From an uncultured Planctomycetota bacterium (lineage in GTDB: Bacteria; Planctomycetota; Planctomycetia; Gemmatales; HRBIN36), in assembly GCA_937944855.1 (NCBI GenBank), contig CALFAY010000063.1:1-55161 (forward strand): 55,161 nt of DNA. Direction: 5' to 3'. The notes beneath the pieces are model-generated. The model saw only the letters and a program-made list of their open reading frames with translations. It made no database searches and had not been told where the DNA came from. The position numbers and the translations under genes were made by a program. Shown in pieces: positions 53,424 to 55,161 of this stretch (positions are counted from its first letter, which is position 1; each line of letters begins with the position of its first letter).

Positions 53424-54542
53424 TCAGGGCAAAGGTAACTCCCGGAGCACGAATTCCAAGGGGTAAAGGACAGGGGTAGAGAACGTCTGATACGCCACTT
53501 CGTAGTCCGCCAGCTGCTGTGCGAGCAGGTCACGGAAGGTGTAGGTGATCCGGACTTCGCGTCCTTCGTCGATGCCGATCTGCATGCTGTGGGGGCGTAG
53601 CACAACCCCGGTCTGCCGATGACGCAGTTCCAGGCGATTCCGCTCGAATACCCACGTCTGATGGCTTTCCAGGCCCAACGTGCCGTCCGGGTAGCGGATT
53701 TTCACCTGCACCTGGCATCGGGTGCCTCCTGGACTTAAGGACACGTCCGCGATTTGCAAGGAAACTCCCTGGCGGGTTTGCTCCTCCCCAGCCTTCAGGC
53801 TGCTCCAATGGAAACTCAACGGGCCGGGGGGAACAAGCACGTGAAATGTGCCGCGCAACTCGGACAGGTTTTTTTCGGCTCTTGGTGGCAGTGGTAGCGT
53901 CACCGGCACTTCGATCGCCGCCTGGCCCAACCACGGGATTATGCCTGCTCCGGCTGCCAAGCTGGCCTTTCCTTCCTGATCTGCGAAGCGATAGTGGACG
54001 CACTCCCGCTCGTGGCGAAGCAAGATCGGCTCCAAACGCGGCTCGGCAGCCAGTTCCAGGATACACACCAGCCGGTTGGCTTGCGGGTCAGCTAGGTCGC
54101 GCAAGGCGGTCGTTCTCTTGAGGCGGACCCGCAACGGACCGACGTAAGCCGTTGGAATCGAGGAAACGCTTTCCCCTTCGGCCAACGCCTGGATACCCAG
54201 CGCTGGACGACCAGTGGCACGGTCGATATGCGGCGTCAAACGAAGTCGGGCTTCAGCAGCAACGGCATCCGCCACCTGCCAGAACGGAAGGGCATCTGCT
54301 TCCAGCCGCAAAAGCGGATCGCTGGTTTCTTGCCCCAAGCGCGGACGCAGGTCCACGACCGCGTTTCCGGACGCGGCCAGGGCCGCAAGGGCGTCGCTTA
54401 GCCGGACCGACTGGCGGAGGCTGACTCGGGACTCGGCAAGGGAATTCGACGCGCCCCCCTCAGCCAGCATCGCCACGGCCCAGGAACAAACGCCTGCCAG
54501 TACCATCCCGACTCGTACTGCTGTCGCTGCCATGCCTTGCAT
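53424..54542 (-). CDS. Exported protein of unknown function
   Basis: A 372-residue protein with a signal peptide (VRVGMVLAGVCSWAVAMLAE). The next 80 residues (VRLSDALAALAASGNAVVDL, FWQVADAVAAEARLRLTPHI) resemble the STN/secretin N-terminal fold, where a short helix-strand unit recurs, but the match is weak. The remaining part is beta-rich with no motif recognised (AAIEVPVTLPLPPRAE, FHVLVPPGPLSFHWSSLKAG, VQVKIRYPDGTLGLESHQTW). The start at 54542 (MQGMAA) has GAGGG 6 bases upstream; the longer reading is not supported. Divergent from the surface protein at 54685. Confidence 0.7.
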   Translation of the reverse strand: MQGMAATAVRVGMVLAGVCSWAVAMLAEGGASNSLAESRVSLRQSVRLSDALAALAASGNAVVDLRPRLGQETSDPLLRLEADALPFWQVADAVAAEARLRLTPHIDRATGRPALGIQALAEGESVSSIPTAYVGPLRVRLKRTTALRDLADPQANRLVCILELAAEPRLEPILLRHERECVHYRFADQEGKASLAAGAGIIPWLGQAAIEVPVTLPLPPRAEKNLSELRGTFHVLVPPGPLSFHWSSLKAGEEQTRQGVSLQIADVSLSPGGTRCQVQVKIRYPDGTLGLESHQTWVFERNRLELRHRQTGVVLRPHSMQIGIDEGREVRITYTFRDLLAQQLADYEVAYQTFSTPVLYPLEFVLRELPLP

Positions 54543-54684
54543 TATCTGCCCTCGTCTCGGCGCCGGGCAAGTGCCGGCGGAAAGCTTCGGTCTCCGAATT
54601 TTTTTTCGACATGCTTGACTAGTGGCAAGTTTACGATACCGTTGCTCCATTAATGAACCTTTTTCTGGACCAGGAGAGCATCTA

Positions 54685-55161
54685 GTGAACAACGAAGCGT
54701 GGTTTGGCAAGCATCGGGCTTACCGCCGGGAGACCCGGCGGCGTCCCCAACTGGAAGTCCTGGAAGATCGTCTCCTGCTCTCGGCGAGTTTTGGAGAAAT
54801 AGAGCCGAACAACAGGAAGGGACAAGCGACCAGTTTCAGCTTTCCCGAAGACGGGATCGTGCAGCTGAGCGGTACGTCGCTGAGCAAGAGCGACAAGGAC
54901 TTTTTCGTTTTCACTGCGGCTGCCACAGGCACCGTCGATGTCCAAGTCAGCTACGATGGCGCCCCCGCCAAGCTCAAGGTCGAGAACAGCCTGGGAGTGA
55001 AGGTGTTCGAGACCGAACCCAATGACGGAAACAATGGCGGGACGATGAATGTCGTGGCGGGTCAGACCTACTTCCTGCGTCTGCGCTCCCAGCAGCCCAC
55101 GTCTTCGGCTTACTTGGTTGATCTGGTCTTTAGCGGCGGCGGAGGTGGTGGGGGCGGTGGC
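54685..55161 (+). CDS. Large surface protein with PPC-like domain (5' part only)
   Basis: Open to the right edge; 159 residues are visible. The start is GTG at 54685 with AGGAG about 10 bases upstream. The N-terminus is basic (FGKHRAYRRETRRRPQ) followed by LEVLEDRLLLSA, the motif that opens many giant exported proteins of planctomycetes. Residues about 40-150 look like a bacterial pre-peptidase C-terminal (PPC) domain: IEPNNRKGQAT, DGIVQLSGTSLSKSDKDFFV, VVAGQTYFLRLRSQ. A poly-Gly run begins at the very edge, probably a linker. More domains surely follow outside the window. The gap of 142 bases upstream holds no clear promoter. Confidence 0.75.
   Translation, partial: MNNEAWFGKHRAYRRETRRRPQLEVLEDRLLLSASFGEIEPNNRKGQATSFSFPEDGIVQLSGTSLSKSDKDFFVFTAAATGTVDVQVSYDGAPAKLKVENSLGVKVFETEPNDGNNGGTMNVVAGQTYFLRLRSQQPTSSAYLVDLVFSGGGGGGGGG

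Noticed and set aside
55140..55161. Poly-Gly codons at the right edge as a simple-sequence artefact
   Set aside because: They continue the open frame of the surface protein and look like a Gly linker; the edge prevents any further judgement.

Overview
The window reads as a chromosomal segment of a planctomycete, most likely from the Gemmata side of the phylum. This rests on gene content: DUF1501 proteins with Tat signals, Ser/Thr kinases fused to TPR arrays, a PEP-CTERM protein, Lpg1974/BBP7-type outer-membrane barrels, a surface protein starting with a 'LEVLEDRLLLSA' motif, a methanopterin-linked C1 enzyme (Ftr) and moderately high GC. The placement is inference; there is no rRNA gene here.

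Layout. 1-5000 (minus): two paralogous Ser/Thr kinases with TPR repeats; the first runs off the left edge. 5.2-7.8 kb: a lower-quality stretch with frameshifted glycosyltransferase and FkbM-methyltransferase remnants, a PEP-CTERM protein behind a sigma-54-type promoter, and an internally deleted IS5-type transposase. 7.8-16.9 kb: metabolic genes, namely an enolase-superfamily enzyme, a Gfo/Idh/MocA oxidoreductase, homogentisate dioxygenase, a response regulator, a sugar isomerase-like protein, argC, an M20 deacylase and a DUF1501 protein. 16.9-20.4 kb: a WD40 protein and a second DUF1501 protein. 20.5 kb: tRNA-Pro(CGG).

20.6-33.9 kb (minus) is one long Tad/Flp pilus locus. In transcription order it holds three flp prepilins, prepilin peptidase, cpaB, cpaC (secretin), cpaE, cpaF, tadB, tadC, a lipoprotein, a small membrane protein, an AAA ATPase and a TPR lipoprotein. 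A sigma-70-like promoter lies about 275 bases upstream of the first pilin, with a strong RNA hairpin in the leader. Divergent from it is a fusion of a terpene-cyclase-like alpha-toroid with DUF362, followed by rlmN and an ECF sigma/anti-sigma/periplasmic-protein operon with overlapping stop and start codons.

39.5-42.7 kb: two outer-membrane barrel proteins, then an intergenic region that looks like a free-standing small RNA gene: a 13-bp inverted repeat, a sigma-70 promoter, an 8-bp hairpin with a GCAA loop, and a rho-independent terminator. 42.7-48.3 kb (minus): an HNH endonuclease, a flavin-reductase-like protein, a lipoprotein fused to a TlpA-like thioredoxin across a 9-C tract, and aconitase. 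48.5-55.2 kb: ubiX, rfbD, ftr, an HTTM membrane protein with its partner, an exported hypothetical protein, and the start of a large surface protein that runs off the right edge.

The best candidates for something undescribed are the small RNA at about 42.63-42.70 kb with its palindromic upstream site, the structured Tad leader, the alpha-toroid/DUF362 fusion, and the lineage-specific genes at the end of the Tad locus. No CRISPR array, prophage, attachment site or replication origin was seen.
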